A stretch of DNA of 64,000 nt from Halorubrum xinjiangense (lineage in GTDB: Archaea > Halobacteriota > Halobacteria > Halobacteriales > Haloferacaceae), in NCBI RefSeq assembly GCF_900102375.1, contig NZ_FNBO01000013.1:44682-108681 (forward strand). The letters run 5' to 3'. Both the position numbers and the translations under genes were made by a program. Under the pieces are notes generated by a model. The model saw nothing but the letters and a program-made list of their open reading frames with translations. It was not told the DNA's origin and did no database searches. Positions 24,680-33,817 of this stretch are shown here, piece by piece (within the stretch, counting starts at the first letter, position 1; the number at the start of each line of letters is the position of its first letter).

Positions 24680-27600
24680 ATGCGTGAAAAACGATCACAG
24701 CAAGCGTTAGGCGAGGCGACGCGACGGGGATTCCTCGGGAGCGTGGGGGCGCTGGTGGCGGCGGCCGCCTACTCGCGGGAGGTGTCGGCCGACGACGCCG
24801 CGCGGGTCGACAACGGCGCGGACGCCCCGGTCCAGACGGTGGAATCGCCGGACGGGTCAATCGCGGTCACGGTCGACGTCGCCGACGGAGTGCCGACCTA
24901 CGAGGTCGCGCGCGACGGCGAGACGTACGTCAGCCCGTCGACGCTCGGGTTCGACTTCCGGAACCAGTCGGCGTTCGGCGCGAGCGCCGGCGGCGAGGAC
25001 GGCCCGGTAACGGTGACCGGCACCGACCGCGAGTCGGCGACCGAGGCGTGGGAGCCGGTGTGGGGCGCCTACGACGCGGTGTCGGCCGACTACAACGCCC
25101 TGGACGTCGGCCTCGCGGACGCCGCGGAGAACGGCGAGGGATCCGATGCGGACGGCAAGGACAGGCCCCGGAGCGCGACCCTTCAGGTCCGTGTCTTCGA
25201 TGACGGGCTCGGGTTCCGGGTCGTCCTCGGAGAGGGGTTCGCGGCCCACTCGGAGAAGGCGGTGATCGCCTCGGAGAATACCGGGGTCGACTTCGCGGAC
25301 GACTACGCAGCGTGGTGGATCGAGAACGCGGTGACGAACCCGAGGTTCGAACAGGAGTACGCGGAGACGCCGCTGTCGGAGATCCCGGGCGGGACCCGCG
25401 AGACGCGGCCGACGAGCACGCAGATCCGGACCGGCGCGCACACGCCCCTGACGGTGGACGCGGGCGACGCGTATCTGAGCGTCCACGAGGCGAACCTCGA
25501 CGACTACGCGGCCGCGACGCTCGCTCCCCGGAGCGACGGCGGCGGGACCGCGTTCGCGACGGAGCTCACGCCGCTGCCCGACGGGACGAGGGCCTCGCTT
25601 GATCTCCCCGCCGCGACGCCGTGGCGGACGATCCAACTCGTCGACCGACCGGGCGAGCTGATCGAGTCGCAGCTGGTCCCGCTGCTCTCCGACCCGCTCG
25701 ACGAGGCGGCGCTCCCGACGGCCGGGGGCGAGCCGGACGCCGACTGGATCGAGCCCCGGAAGTACGTCGGCATCTGGTGGACGATGATCGCGGGGTCGGC
25801 GAACTGGGAGTACAAAAGCGACGACGAAATCGCGGGCGGAGGCGGGAACCCTGCCGCCTACATCCACGGCGCGCGCACCGAGCGGATGAAGCGGTACATG
25901 CGATTCGCGAGCGAGAACGGCATCGACAGCGTGCTCGTCGAGGGGTGGAACGAGGGGTGGGACACCTACCCGGGCGACGGCTCCGGGTTCGGGTTCGGCG
26001 TCGGCGACTCCTACCCCGACTTCGACGTGCCGGAGGTGACCGGCTTCGGCGCCGGCCTCCCGGAGCCCGTCGAGATGACGATCCACAACGAGACCGCCGG
26101 CAACATCCCGAACTACGAGGACGCGATCCTCGACGGGGACGCGTTCGCGGGGTACGAGGCCGAGGGTATCAACTCGATCAAGAACGGGTACGTGGCGGAC
26201 TCCGGGCTCGGCATCGACGGCGACGGGACGGCGGCGACCCACAACCACCACAACCAGCTCGCGGTGAACCACCACCGGCTCGTGATCCGCGAGGCGGCCG
26301 CGAACCGCCAGCTGCTGGAGATCCACGAGGGGATCAAGCCGACCGGCGAGATCCGCACCTATCCGAACGTGGCGAACCGCGAGGTCGTCAAGGCCCAGGA
26401 GTACGACGGGTTCGGCCAGCTCGGGTCGAACGTCGGCCGCGACCACCACGTCACGCTGCCGTTCACGCGGAACCTCGCCGGCCCGGTGAGCTACCAGCCG
26501 GGCATCTTCGATATCACCTTCAACGACGACCGCGGCGACCAGATCCAGACGACGCGCGCGAAGCAGCTCGCGATGTACCCGACCTACCTCAGCGGCCTCC
26601 AGATGGCCGCGGACCGGATAGAGGGGTACGTCGACGAGACGTTCGCGGTGGGCGAGGCGCTCCAGGCCGCCGCCGGCGAGCTCGACGGGCTCGTCACCGA
26701 CGACTCCTGGCGGGACGCGTTCGGCACCAACTTCGTCGCCGTCGACCCCAACCGCGCGCCGAGCGGGTCGGCGGCGGCGTTCACGGTCGAAGACGTGCCG
26801 AGCGCCGGCACCTACGACCTCCACCTCCGATACGCGAGCGACGCCGAGGAGAACGCACAGCGGGTGAAAGACGCCGGGACCCCCCGAGCGACTCTGCGCG
26901 TCAACGACGAGGCCGAGACGATCGAGCCCGACTTCACCGACTACTGGGACGACTGGCGGGTGTTCACGACCGAGGTCGAGCTCGACGCGGGCGACAACGA
27001 GGTCGCGATCGAGCTCGACTACGCGCAGGGCGAGAGCGGCTTCACCGGCGACGTGGGCGGGTTCAACCTCAACACCGTCGCCGTCACCGAGTCCGGCGAG
27101 CCGTCGCCGGTCCCGGCCGAGTACGAGGGGTACACGCCGGAGAGCGAGAACTTCGACGCCGAGCCGGAGTTCGGGTTCATCGAGTCGGTCCCGGCCGCCG
27201 GCTGGGACGAGACGCGCGTCATCGGCGCCGCGATCGGCGACTACCTCGCGATCGCCCGCCGGCACGGCGACGAGTGGTACGTCGGGGTCATGACCGACGG
27301 CGACGGCCGCGCGGTCGACGTCCCGCTCGACTTCCTCGCGCCCGGCAACTCGGGCGGGGAAGGGAACGGCGGGGGCAACGGTAACTCGGGCAACGGCAAC
27401 GGCCGAAACGGGCCGAAGTACGTCGCGGAGATCTACTCGGACGCGGTCGGCGCAGGCGTCGACGCCGACCCGACCGGCGTCCGCATCGACGAGGCGGTCG
27501 TCACGCCGAGCGCGACGCTGCTCGCGTCGCTCGCGCCGAGCGGCGGGACCGCCGTCAGACTGCGCCCGGCGCGTGGCCGCGAGATCAATCGCTTGCCGGA

Positions 27601-28564
27601 GTACGAGCGGCCGGAACAGGAGTTCTCGGTGACGATCGACGACCGGGCGGACCTCGGCGAACCGTTTATCTCGGCGACCGGTTCCAACGACGCCGGCTTC
27701 GTCGGCGGGACGACGGTCGAGATCTTCGTGGACGGCGAGTTCGCAGCGGTCGACAACGTTCGGCTCCCGCCGAACGCGACGGACGAGACCGTCGACCTCG
27801 CCTTCCGGGTCACTCGGCGCGATGACTTCGACGTCGTCGTCCGTGAACCCGATACCGGTCGAGAACTCGCCTCGACAACTGTTGCGGGTGTCATCGGGGA
27901 ATCCGTCGCCGAGTTCGCCGACCCGCGGGGCGATGACGGCGGTCCCGGAGGGTACGTCTACCCGACGGACGGTGCCTTCCAAGAGGCGGCGTTCGACCTG
28001 CGTACGTTCACGGTCTTCGAAACGGACGACAGCTGGCGGTTCGCGTTCGAGGTGGAGAACCTGTACGACGGGTTCGACAGCGGGGTGTTCTCGCCACACT
28101 ACTTCGTGGTCTATCTGCGCGACCCGGAAGCCGACAGCGGGCGCACGACCGAAATCGGCGACCTGAACGTAACCACCGAGTTCGCCGAGCCGTGGCAGTA
28201 CCGTGTTAGCGCGAGCGGCTTCGGCGGCGAGGTCGTCAACGCGAGCGGGACCAACCTCGGGACGCCAGAGACGTTCGTCGAACTGGAAACGAACCTCGCT
28301 ACTCTCTCGGTTCCGAAGGAGTCGGTCGGGGGCGCCGACCTCTCCGACTGGGCGGTCCTGCCGGTCGTCGGGTCGGAGGACTTCGGCGCGTTCCGCGACG
28401 TCCAAGTCGAGGCCAGTGGGTTCATCTTCGGCGGCGCACGCGACGGCGCGGCCGGCAGCGCACCCCGCGTGATCGATATGATCACACCGGAGGGAACGAC
28501 CCAGTCCGAGGCGCTCGACTACGGCGCGGACTCGCTCGCGTCGCTGCCGTTCACGCCGTTATAA
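24680..28564 (+). CDS. Exported multidomain GH97 glycoside hydrolase
   Basis: A 1294-residue exported enzyme with a TAT signal (TRRGFLGSVGALVAAAAYS, residues about 14-33). Domain order: GH97 N-terminal domain (about 50-340), catalytic barrel (about 350-650; IWWTMI, VLVEGWNEGWD with E421, NYED with E480, IHEGIKPTGE with E550, AQEYDG with E574), an inserted carbohydrate-binding-like beta domain (about 695-830), GH97 C-terminal domain, a Gly/Asn linker, then a glucodextranase-C-like module (about 1085-1290). The 24-residue gap between E550 and E574 equals that between E508 and E532 of SusB, as I remember them, suggesting an inverting alpha-glucosidase. Both flanks are AT-rich, hinting at acquisition. 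Confidence 0.87.
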   Translation: MREKRSQQALGEATRRGFLGSVGALVAAAAYSREVSADDAARVDNGADAPVQTVESPDGSIAVTVDVADGVPTYEVARDGETYVSPSTLGFDFRNQSAFGASAGGEDGPVTVTGTDRESATEAWEPVWGAYDAVSADYNALDVGLADAAENGEGSDADGKDRPRSATLQVRVFDDGLGFRVVLGEGFAAHSEKAVIASENTGVDFADDYAAWWIENAVTNPRFEQEYAETPLSEIPGGTRETRPTSTQIRTGAHTPLTVDAGDAYLSVHEANLDDYAAATLAPRSDGGGTAFATELTPLPDGTRASLDLPAATPWRTIQLVDRPGELIESQLVPLLSDPLDEAALPTAGGEPDADWIEPRKYVGIWWTMIAGSANWEYKSDDEIAGGGGNPAAYIHGARTERMKRYMRFASENGIDSVLVEGWNEGWDTYPGDGSGFGFGVGDSYPDFDVPEVTGFGAGLPEPVEMTIHNETAGNIPNYEDAILDGDAFAGYEAEGINSIKNGYVADSGLGIDGDGTAATHNHHNQLAVNHHRLVIREAAANRQLLEIHEGIKPTGEIRTYPNVANREVVKAQEYDGFGQLGSNVGRDHHVTLPFTRNLAGPVSYQPGIFDITFNDDRGDQIQTTRAKQLAMYPTYLSGLQMAADRIEGYVDETFAVGEALQAAAGELDGLVTDDSWRDAFGTNFVAVDPNRAPSGSAAAFTVEDVPSAGTYDLHLRYASDAEENAQRVKDAGTPRATLRVNDEAETIEPDFTDYWDDWRVFTTEVELDAGDNEVAIELDYAQGESGFTGDVGGFNLNTVAVTESGEPSPVPAEYEGYTPESENFDAEPEFGFIESVPAAGWDETRVIGAAIGDYLAIARRHGDEWYVGVMTDGDGRAVDVPLDFLAPGNSGGEGNGGGNGNSGNGNGRNGPKYVAEIYSDAVGAGVDADPTGVRIDEAVVTPSATLLASLAPSGGTAVRLRPARGREINRLPEYERPEQEFSVTIDDRADLGEPFISATGSNDAGFVGGTTVEIFVDGEFAAVDNVRLPPNATDETVDLAFRVTRRDDFDVVVREPDTGRELASTTVAGVIGESVAEFADPRGDDGGPGGYVYPTDGAFQEAAFDLRTFTVFETDDSWRFAFEVENLYDGFDSGVFSPHYFVVYLRDPEADSGRTTEIGDLNVTTEFAEPWQYRVSASGFGGEVVNASGTNLGTPETFVELETNLATLSVPKESVGGADLSDWAVLPVVGSEDFGAFRDVQVEASGFIFGGARDGAAGSAPRVIDMITPEGTTQSEALDYGADSLASLPFTPL

Positions 28565-28613
28565 CGGACCAGAGCGTCGGGCGAGAGCCGGAAGCGTCGC
28601 AGGGCCCGGCCTT

Positions 28614-28638
28614 TCGATCGGCCCTTTCTGCCGATCGA
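28614..28638. terminator. Hairpin downstream of the GH97 gene
   Basis: TCGATCGGC and GCCGATCGA form a perfect 9-bp stem around a seven-base loop, 50 bases after the GH97 stop. It could act as an RNA 3' end. The rest of the intergenic region 28565-28866 is AT-rich with a TATTAATATTATTAAAAG stretch that may hold the gshA promoter; no gene is seen there. Confidence 0.4.
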
Positions 28639-28866
28639 GCACGGACCTCACGGATCGTCGGGATTGACATAAAAAACGTCTCGAAACGCTTGATCGTGTG
28701 TGTCGTATTAATATTATTAAAAGAGACAGATGTTTTTTGAGGGTTTTAGATCGATATCTCCACAAGTATTATCAGTTCGCTATAATGGCCACCAATGTAT
28801 GAGAGAGAATAACACGCATGCTCGATCGGGTGGTCGAGAGGAAACCGACGGCCGGACCGACGAGCC

Positions 28867-30033
28867 GTGAGCGACGCGGCTGGTGCGGACGAGTCGGACG
28901 GCGGATCGACGGCCGACACCGGACCGATGCGGCGCAGCGTCGAGGTGGAGTACTGGGTGATCGACGAGGACGGACGGCTGACCGAGCCGGGGGGGCTCGT
29001 CGACGCGTCGGCCGGGGTCGAGCGCGAGTTCGTCGAGCCGCTCCTCGAGATCAAGACGACGCCGTGCGAGTCGACGGCGGAGCTCCGCGAGGAGCTGTTC
29101 GACCGCATGGGGCGGGTCCTCCGGCGAGCCGACGAGCTCGGCAAGGGCCTCGTGCCGCTGGCGACGCCCCTCTACGACGGCGAGATTCCCGACCTCGGCA
29201 GCGAACGGGCGCGAATTCAGGACCGCGTCGTCGGCGATCGGTTCGAGTACGTCCGTCACTGCGCGGGCACCCACGTCCACGTCGAGCAGCTGTCGGGGCG
29301 CGAGATCGACCAGCTCAACGTGCTGACGGCGCTCGATCCCGCGATCGCGCTCGTCAACTCCTCGCCGTACTTCGGCCACGAGCCGCTGGCAGCGGGCGCG
29401 CGGACGTCGCTGTACCGGTGGATGGCGTACGAGCACCTCCCGCGGCAGGGCAAACTGTGGCCGTACGCCGACGACACCGAGGAGTGGGCGAAGCGGCTGG
29501 AGCGCCGCTACGAGGCGTTCGTCACGGAGGGGGTCGTCGCCGGCTGCGACCGGGACGCCGTCGAGGCGTGTTTTACGCCGGAGAGCGCGGCCTGGACTCC
29601 TGTCAAGCTCCGAGCGGAGTTCGAGACGGTCGAGTGGCGATCCGCGGACGCCGCGCTCCCGAGTCAGGTCGTCCGGCTCGCCGACGAACTCGTCCGGATA
29701 GTCGAGCGGCTCGAGGACGCCGAACTCCGCGTCGGCGGCGAGCCCGCCGGCGTCGAGGACGAGACCGTCGTCCTCCCGACGTTCAAAACGGTGCGCAATC
29801 TCGTCGAGGAGGCGGTCCGCGACGGGCTCGCCTCGGACGCGGTCGGTTCGTATCTCGAGCGGATGGGGTTCGACGTGGACGCGTACGAGCCGCTGTCGGC
29901 CGAGCTACGGGGGTCGGGAGCACTAACCGAAGCGGAGGCGAGGCAGATGCGGATCGATTACGCGGACCGGCTCGACGGGGACGTGCGCCGTCGCGGACGG
30001 GCGCGGAGCGACCAAGCGGTCGGCCGCGATTAG
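28867..30033 (+). CDS. gshA: Glutamate-cysteine ligase, archaeal GCS2 type
   Basis: A 388-residue ATP-dependent ligase making gamma-glutamylcysteine, the main low-molecular-weight thiol in haloarchaea. GTG start. GCS2 features: [50 protein letters not shown] and the [19 protein letters not shown] stretch (AEFR-like active-site strand). The C-terminal 60 residues are helical. The stop overlaps the convergent NifU-type gene by four bases. Confidence 0.9.
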   Translation: MSDAAGADESDGGSTADTGPMRRSVEVEYWVIDEDGRLTEPGGLVDASAGVEREFVEPLLEIKTTPCESTAELREELFDRMGRVLRRADELGKGLVPLATPLYDGEIPDLGSERARIQDRVVGDRFEYVRHCAGTHVHVEQLSGREIDQLNVLTALDPAIALVNSSPYFGHEPLAAGARTSLYRWMAYEHLPRQGKLWPYADDTEEWAKRLERRYEAFVTEGVVAGCDRDAVEACFTPESAAWTPVKLRAEFETVEWRSADAALPSQVVRLADELVRIVERLEDAELRVGGEPAGVEDETVVLPTFKTVRNLVEEAVRDGLASDAVGSYLERMGFDVDAYEPLSAELRGSGALTEAEARQMRIDYADRLDGDVRRRGRARSDQAVGRD

Positions 30034-30365
30034 AAGTGGTTCGCGGACTCGGTCTCGTGTTTCAGCTCGCCGCCGCGGCCGCCCTCGACGGTGGAGGCGC
30101 CCTGATCGCCGGAGGAGGCGGTCCGAACGGTCACGTTGTCGACCTCGTCGAAGTCCATGATGAGGTCGCGGCGGATGTTGTCGGCGGTGATGTTCGAGAT
30201 GCCGCAGCCGGAGCAGGTGCCGCCGAGCTCGACGACGACCTCGCCGGTCTCGGGGTCCGCCTCGCGCACGACGCTCGTGCCGCCGTGCATCTGGATGATC
30301 GGCATCTGTCCGACCATCCACCGCTCGACCCGGTCCGCGAGGCTCTCGTCGCTCTCGTCGCTCAT
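30030..30365 (-). CDS. NifU C-terminal-domain iron-sulfur scaffold
   Basis: A 111-residue Nfu-type protein. [20 protein letters not shown] and [19 protein letters not shown] include the C51-x2-C54 pair that, in a dimer, carries a 4Fe-4S cluster for delivery. An acidic, disordered tail follows. Convergent with gshA and overlapping its end by four bases, so both thiol and Fe-S functions lie side by side. Confidence 0.9.
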   Translation of the reverse strand: MSDESDESLADRVERWMVGQMPIIQMHGGTSVVREADPETGEVVVELGGTCSGCGISNITADNIRRDLIMDFDEVDNVTVRTASSGDQGASTVEGGRGGELKHETESANHF

Positions 30366-30499
30366 TGCCCGTCGTACGTCGCCGACGATATGGAAAGTTG
30401 CGGTTTAGGATCCGGATCCGGCAGTGAAAGGAACTGTGTCATCGTCGATGAGCCGGAACGGCGCCGCGAGGGCCGTTTACTTTCGCTATCGTCGAGCGA

Positions 30500-30838
30500 C
30501 TACCGGTCGCGCTCGTCGCCCCGGTCGGCCGAGTCGCCGGACTGGCTCGGGAGTCGGGTGGGGTCGGCGCCGTCGTCGCCGTTCATCGAGTCGTCGCGTT
30601 CGAGCAGGTAGAGGAGGGGACCGAGCGCGGTCAACACGAGGACGCCAGGCAGGGGCGCGTCGGGGACCAGGATCAGGGTGACGAGGCTCGCGCCGCCGGT
30701 GAGGACGACGAGCGCGGCCCACGTCGCCGGCGAACCGAGGTCGACGCCGACCCGGGCCGCGTCGCGGTAGACGGCCGCGGCGATCAGCGCGACGGCGACG
30801 CCCCCGCCGCCGGCGACGAGCGCCGTGGTGACGGACAT
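30500..30838 (-). CDS. Small membrane protein of unknown function
   Basis: A 112-residue protein with three hydrophobic segments (ALVAGGGGVAVALIAAAVY, TWAALVVLTGGASLVTLIL, LPGVLVLTALGPLLYLL) and an acidic, low-complexity cytosolic tail. No motif recognised. It lies about 90 bases downstream of the ferredoxin gene on the same strand and may be co-transcribed. Confidence 0.65.
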   Translation of the reverse strand: MSVTTALVAGGGGVAVALIAAAVYRDAARVGVDLGSPATWAALVVLTGGASLVTLILVPDAPLPGVLVLTALGPLLYLLERDDSMNGDDGADPTRLPSQSGDSADRGDERDR

Positions 30839-30931
30839 ACGAGCTGTTGGGGCGAGACGCGAAAAAGGGTGTCGCGAGCGAACGCGGTCGGAGAGAACGG
30901 AGAGCGGGAAAGCGTGAACGCGAGAGCGGAG

Positions 30932-31546
30932 CTACGGCGCCTCGCCGGTCTCGATGCTGAAGGAGTCGCGCGGGTAGGCGACGCAGGTGAGCGTGTAGCC
31001 GTCGTCGATCTCGGCCTCCTCGAGCATCTGCTGGTTGTCGTGCTCGACGAAGTCCTCGCTCGGGCCGTCCGCAATTCGGCCGGCACAGGAGACGCACTGG
31101 CCCTGTCGGCAGGCGTACGGGAGGTCCCACCCCTCGTCTTCGCCCTGTTCGAGGATGGGCTGGTCGTTCGAGAGCTCGACCGTCTCGCCCTGCTTGACGA
31201 ACTCGACCTCGAAGTACTCCACCTCGTCCTCCGGGATGTCGCCGGGGCCGGAGCTCACGGTGCCGCCCTCTTCGAGTTCGCCCTCCCCGCCCTCGGCGCC
31301 GCCCGCCGGGATGGCGCCGCCGCCGCCACCGCCGCCGACCGCGCGATTGCCCGGCTCCGGGAACTCCGTCTCGGGGACCGCGGACGCGCGGTGTTCGAGC
31401 ACTTCGTCCGAGATGTCCGTCGTGGGTTCCCACCCCGTCCCCCTCACCGAGGTGACGAGGACCATGAGCAGCGTCGCGACCGCCGCGAGCACGATCGCGG
31501 GCGGGTTCACGATCGCCGCGAGCGCGATCGCCAGTGGGTTGAGCAT
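30932..31546 (-). CDS. Membrane-anchored 2Fe-2S ferredoxin
   Basis: A 204-residue protein with one N-terminal transmembrane helix (about 5-33), a long Gly/Ala/Glu-rich linker (about 60-105) and a C-terminal plant-type ferredoxin domain. Ligands are C146, C151, C154 in YACRQGQCVSC and C188 in YTLTCVAY. Anchoring suggests electron delivery to a membrane oxidoreductase. The linker contains seven consecutive glycines. Partner unknown. Confidence 0.88.
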   Translation of the reverse strand: MLNPLAIALAAIVNPPAIVLAAVATLLMVLVTSVRGTGWEPTTDISDEVLEHRASAVPETEFPEPGNRAVGGGGGGGAIPAGGAEGGEGELEEGGTVSSGPGDIPEDEVEYFEVEFVKQGETVELSNDQPILEQGEDEGWDLPYACRQGQCVSCAGRIADGPSEDFVEHDNQQMLEEAEIDDGYTLTCVAYPRDSFSIETGEAP

Positions 31547-31692
31547 ACGAGGTGATATGAAGAGGTAGATTAAGACCGTTTTGATCGGTCCAACGGGACG
31601 AGACCGCGGTCGGAGGGCGAAACTGCGGGGGACCGTCCGGAGTCACGCCGGGGAGCGGTCCATTTATCGGCCGAGCGGCCGACTGGACGCCC

Positions 31693-32175
31693 ATGGAAGT
31701 GAAATCCCGGCACCACCTCCGGAGCGACGAGATCACGGCGATCCGCGAGGCGGTCGCCGACCACCTCGGGGTCGACATCGACGGGGACACGTTCGAGTTC
31801 GTGGAGTTCGTCGACGCCGGCTACGAGCTCGTCTTAGTCGACGGCGACCCCGCCGTCTTCTACGTCGACGACGACGAGCCGTTCCTTACCGTTCGGGGCG
31901 CAAACAACTTCGACCCGGAGACGGGCGTGGTCACCGTCGACGCCGGCGCCATCTCCTTTGTCTCCGACGGCGCCGACGTGATGCGCCCCGGTATCGTCGA
32001 GGCCGACCCGGAGATCCGCGCGGGCGACCTCGTCGTCATCGCCGAGGAGACCCACGCGAAGGTGCTCGCGGTGGGCCGCGCGCTGGTCGACGGCGACGAC
32101 ATGGTCGGCGACAGCGGAAAGGTGGTCGAGTCGATCCACCACGTCGGCGACGACCTCTACGAGTTCTCGGTGTGA
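31693..32175 (+). CDS. PUA-domain RNA-binding protein
   Basis: A 160-residue archaeal protein: an N-terminal alpha/beta part (MEVKSRHHLRSDEITAIREA) and a C-terminal PUA domain (VVTVDAGAISFVSDGADVMRPGI, IRAGDLVVIAEETHAKVLAVG). PUA domains bind structured RNA, commonly in tRNA or rRNA modification factors. It resembles the archaeal stand-alone PUA proteins of the MCT-1/Tma20 type, possibly linked to translation. It ends directly before structured repeat copy 2. Confidence 0.88.
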   Translation: MEVKSRHHLRSDEITAIREAVADHLGVDIDGDTFEFVEFVDAGYELVLVDGDPAVFYVDDDEPFLTVRGANNFDPETGVVTVDAGAISFVSDGADVMRPGIVEADPEIRAGDLVVIAEETHAKVLAVGRALVDGDDMVGDSGKVVESIHHVGDDLYEFSV

Positions 32176-32200
32176 ACGCGGCGGTGGCGACAGCGGACGG

Positions 32201-32880
32201 CTATTTATAAATAAATGAGGCGGTCGGCGCGTGCCTCCGAGTGGCCGCCGGAGGCGGCCGCGAGGAGCACGCGCGAGGGACGCCGCGAACGCCCGAAGGG
32301 CGTGAGCGGCGAGGCTGGGGAGGTGTGAGGTGCGGTCCCGCGAGCGACCGGAGGGAGCGAGCGGGAGCACGGAAGTCGCAGCCCGCGCAGCGAACGGTGC
32401 GAGGTGCGAGCGGAGCGAGCACCTCGGTAAACGAGCGGCGAAGCCGCGAGTAGTGAGCGAGCAGGAACGTCTTCCGGCGGTCGCTGTGCGGGGCGGGACT
32501 CAAAGGGGCAGCCGCGAGGACGCAGTAGGCGATGTAAGTAGCGTGGCGCGACGCGCCACGGAAAGCCGGCGGCGGAGCCGCCGGCGACACCGCAGCGAGC
32601 AACGCGAGCAAGGAGCGTGGTTCGAGACGCCAAAGGCGTCTCGTCATCGCCAGAAATCAGAGATTTCTGGCTAGCAGTCAGAATCCGAAGGATTCTGACG
32701 ACATCACGAAAGGCGCTTCGCGCCTTTCGAACGACAACGAGCGTACCGCGTCCTCGCGGCTGGGGCTTTGGAGCTGTTCGCCGCCGCTCCGCTAACAGCA
32801 ATTTATAAACGAGCGGCTGGAACTTTGGAAGTGTTCGCTGTCGAGCCGCAGCCAACGATTTATAAACAAACGCCGGAAGC
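32201..32880. repeat. Structured interspersed repeat, copy 2
   Basis: Related to 111-455 block by block but about twice as long. Left end CTATTTATAAATAAATG; lower hairpin 32227-32233 with 32268-32274, then CTCC 32235-32238 with GGAG 32264-32267, then GGCCGCC-GGA-GGCGGCC (32243-32259). Shared blocks at about 32309-32330 and 32483-32519. A perfect 15-bp stem joins 32509-32523 with 32748-32762. Inside are added hairpins (32336-32366, 32400-32426) and six three-base-loop hairpins. The right end has two units of the type GCGGCTGG..CTTTGG..GTTCG..ATTTATAAAC. Short frames here encode nothing convincing. Confidence 0.72.
32542..32729. repeat. Run of six perfect hairpins with three-base loops
   Basis: Perfect stems, each around a three-base loop: 32542-32560 (loop GAC), 32565-32585 (GGA), 32623-32643 (AAA), 32650-32670 (AGA), 32677-32699 (GAA) and 32707-32729 (TTC). 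Stems are 8-10 bp. The last four are separated by 6-7 bases only. All six sit in the apical loop of the 15-bp stem of repeat copy 2. Confidence 0.85.
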
Positions 32881-32955
32881 GGCGGTAACGTCCCGATCGA
32901 CTCCGTCTCGATCGCTCCGCGCCTTTTAATCGGCTCGCCCGCGAGTCCCGACGTA

Positions 32956-33807
32956 ATGACCGCGATCCGGGTGTTAAGCTACAACGTCCGCTACGCCAAC
33001 CGCGGCGACCACCACGACGCCTGGCACGACCGCCGGGACGCGGTCGGGCGCCTCGTGCGGTTTCACCGGCCCGACGTCGCCGCGTTTCAGGAGCCGCTAC
33101 CGGACCAGCGCGACGACCTCCGCGAGCGGCTCCCGGCGTACGAGTTCGTCGGCCGCGGCCGCGAAGCGGGCGGCGAGGGCGAGGGCTGTCCCGTCGCCGT
33201 CCGGAGCGACCGCTGGGAGGTCGACGCGAGCGACACGTTCTGGCTCTCCGAGACCCCCGACGAGCCCTCGACCGGCTGGGACGCCGCCTACCCCAGAATC
33301 GCGACGTGGGCGCGGGTCCGCGCCGTCGAGGGGACCGCGGAGCTGCTCGTCGTCAACACGCACTTCGACCACGTGAGCGCTCGGGCGCGGCGCGGGGCCG
33401 CCCGCCTGCTCCGCGAGCGGGTACCGGAGATCGCGGCGGCGAACGAGGGCAACTCCGACGAGACGCTCCCGGTCGTCCTCGTCGGCGACCTCAACTGTAC
33501 GCCGGGGTCGGACCCGCACCGGATCCTCGTCGACGGCGTGGACGCCAGAGCCGGCGGGAGCGCCGCCGAGAAGCCGACCGACCGCGACGCCCTCTCGCTC
33601 CGCGACGCCGCGGCCGACGCCGACCTCCGGCACGGCCCGGAGACGAGCCTCACCGATTTCTCGCGGCTGATCGACGGTCGGCGGATCGATCACGCGCTCG
33701 TTTCGCCCGACGTGACCGCCGAGGCGTTCGCGACGCTCGCGGACCGAGACGACCGCGGGCGGTACCCCTCCGACCACCTGCCGATCCTCGCGCGGCTGTC
33801 GCTGTAG
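32956..33807 (+). CDS. Endonuclease/exonuclease/phosphatase family protein
   Basis: A 283-residue metal-dependent phosphodiesterase fold. Signature residues: N10 in VLSYNVRYA, E46 in AAFQEPLP, NTHFDH (general-acid region), VLVGDLNCTPGSDP and SDHLPI at the C-terminus. Members cleave DNA, phosphoinositides or other phosphodiesters; no signal peptide is present, so it is cytoplasmic. Substrate unknown. Confidence 0.88.
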   Translation: MTAIRVLSYNVRYANRGDHHDAWHDRRDAVGRLVRFHRPDVAAFQEPLPDQRDDLRERLPAYEFVGRGREAGGEGEGCPVAVRSDRWEVDASDTFWLSETPDEPSTGWDAAYPRIATWARVRAVEGTAELLVVNTHFDHVSARARRGAARLLRERVPEIAAANEGNSDETLPVVLVGDLNCTPGSDPHRILVDGVDARAGGSAAEKPTDRDALSLRDAAADADLRHGPETSLTDFSRLIDGRRIDHALVSPDVTAEAFATLADRDDRGRYPSDHLPILARLSL

Positions 33808-33817
33808 GGGCCGGCCG

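Noticed and set aside
24857..28405. 1182-codon minus-strand frame under the GH97 gene
   Set aside because: Same reason; the opposite strand carries all GH97 motifs and a TAT signal.
24600..28760. Mobile-element ends around the GH97 gene
   Set aside because: Both flanks are AT-rich and contain ATTATTAA, but I found no convincing terminal inverted repeats or target duplication.
32205..32855. Several ORFs in the structured repeat, including one reading SSPEIRDFWLAVRIRR
   Set aside because: These frames arise from palindromes; the similar frame at 47250 (SPEVTDFWLAART) reflects the shared hairpin DNA and not a protein family.
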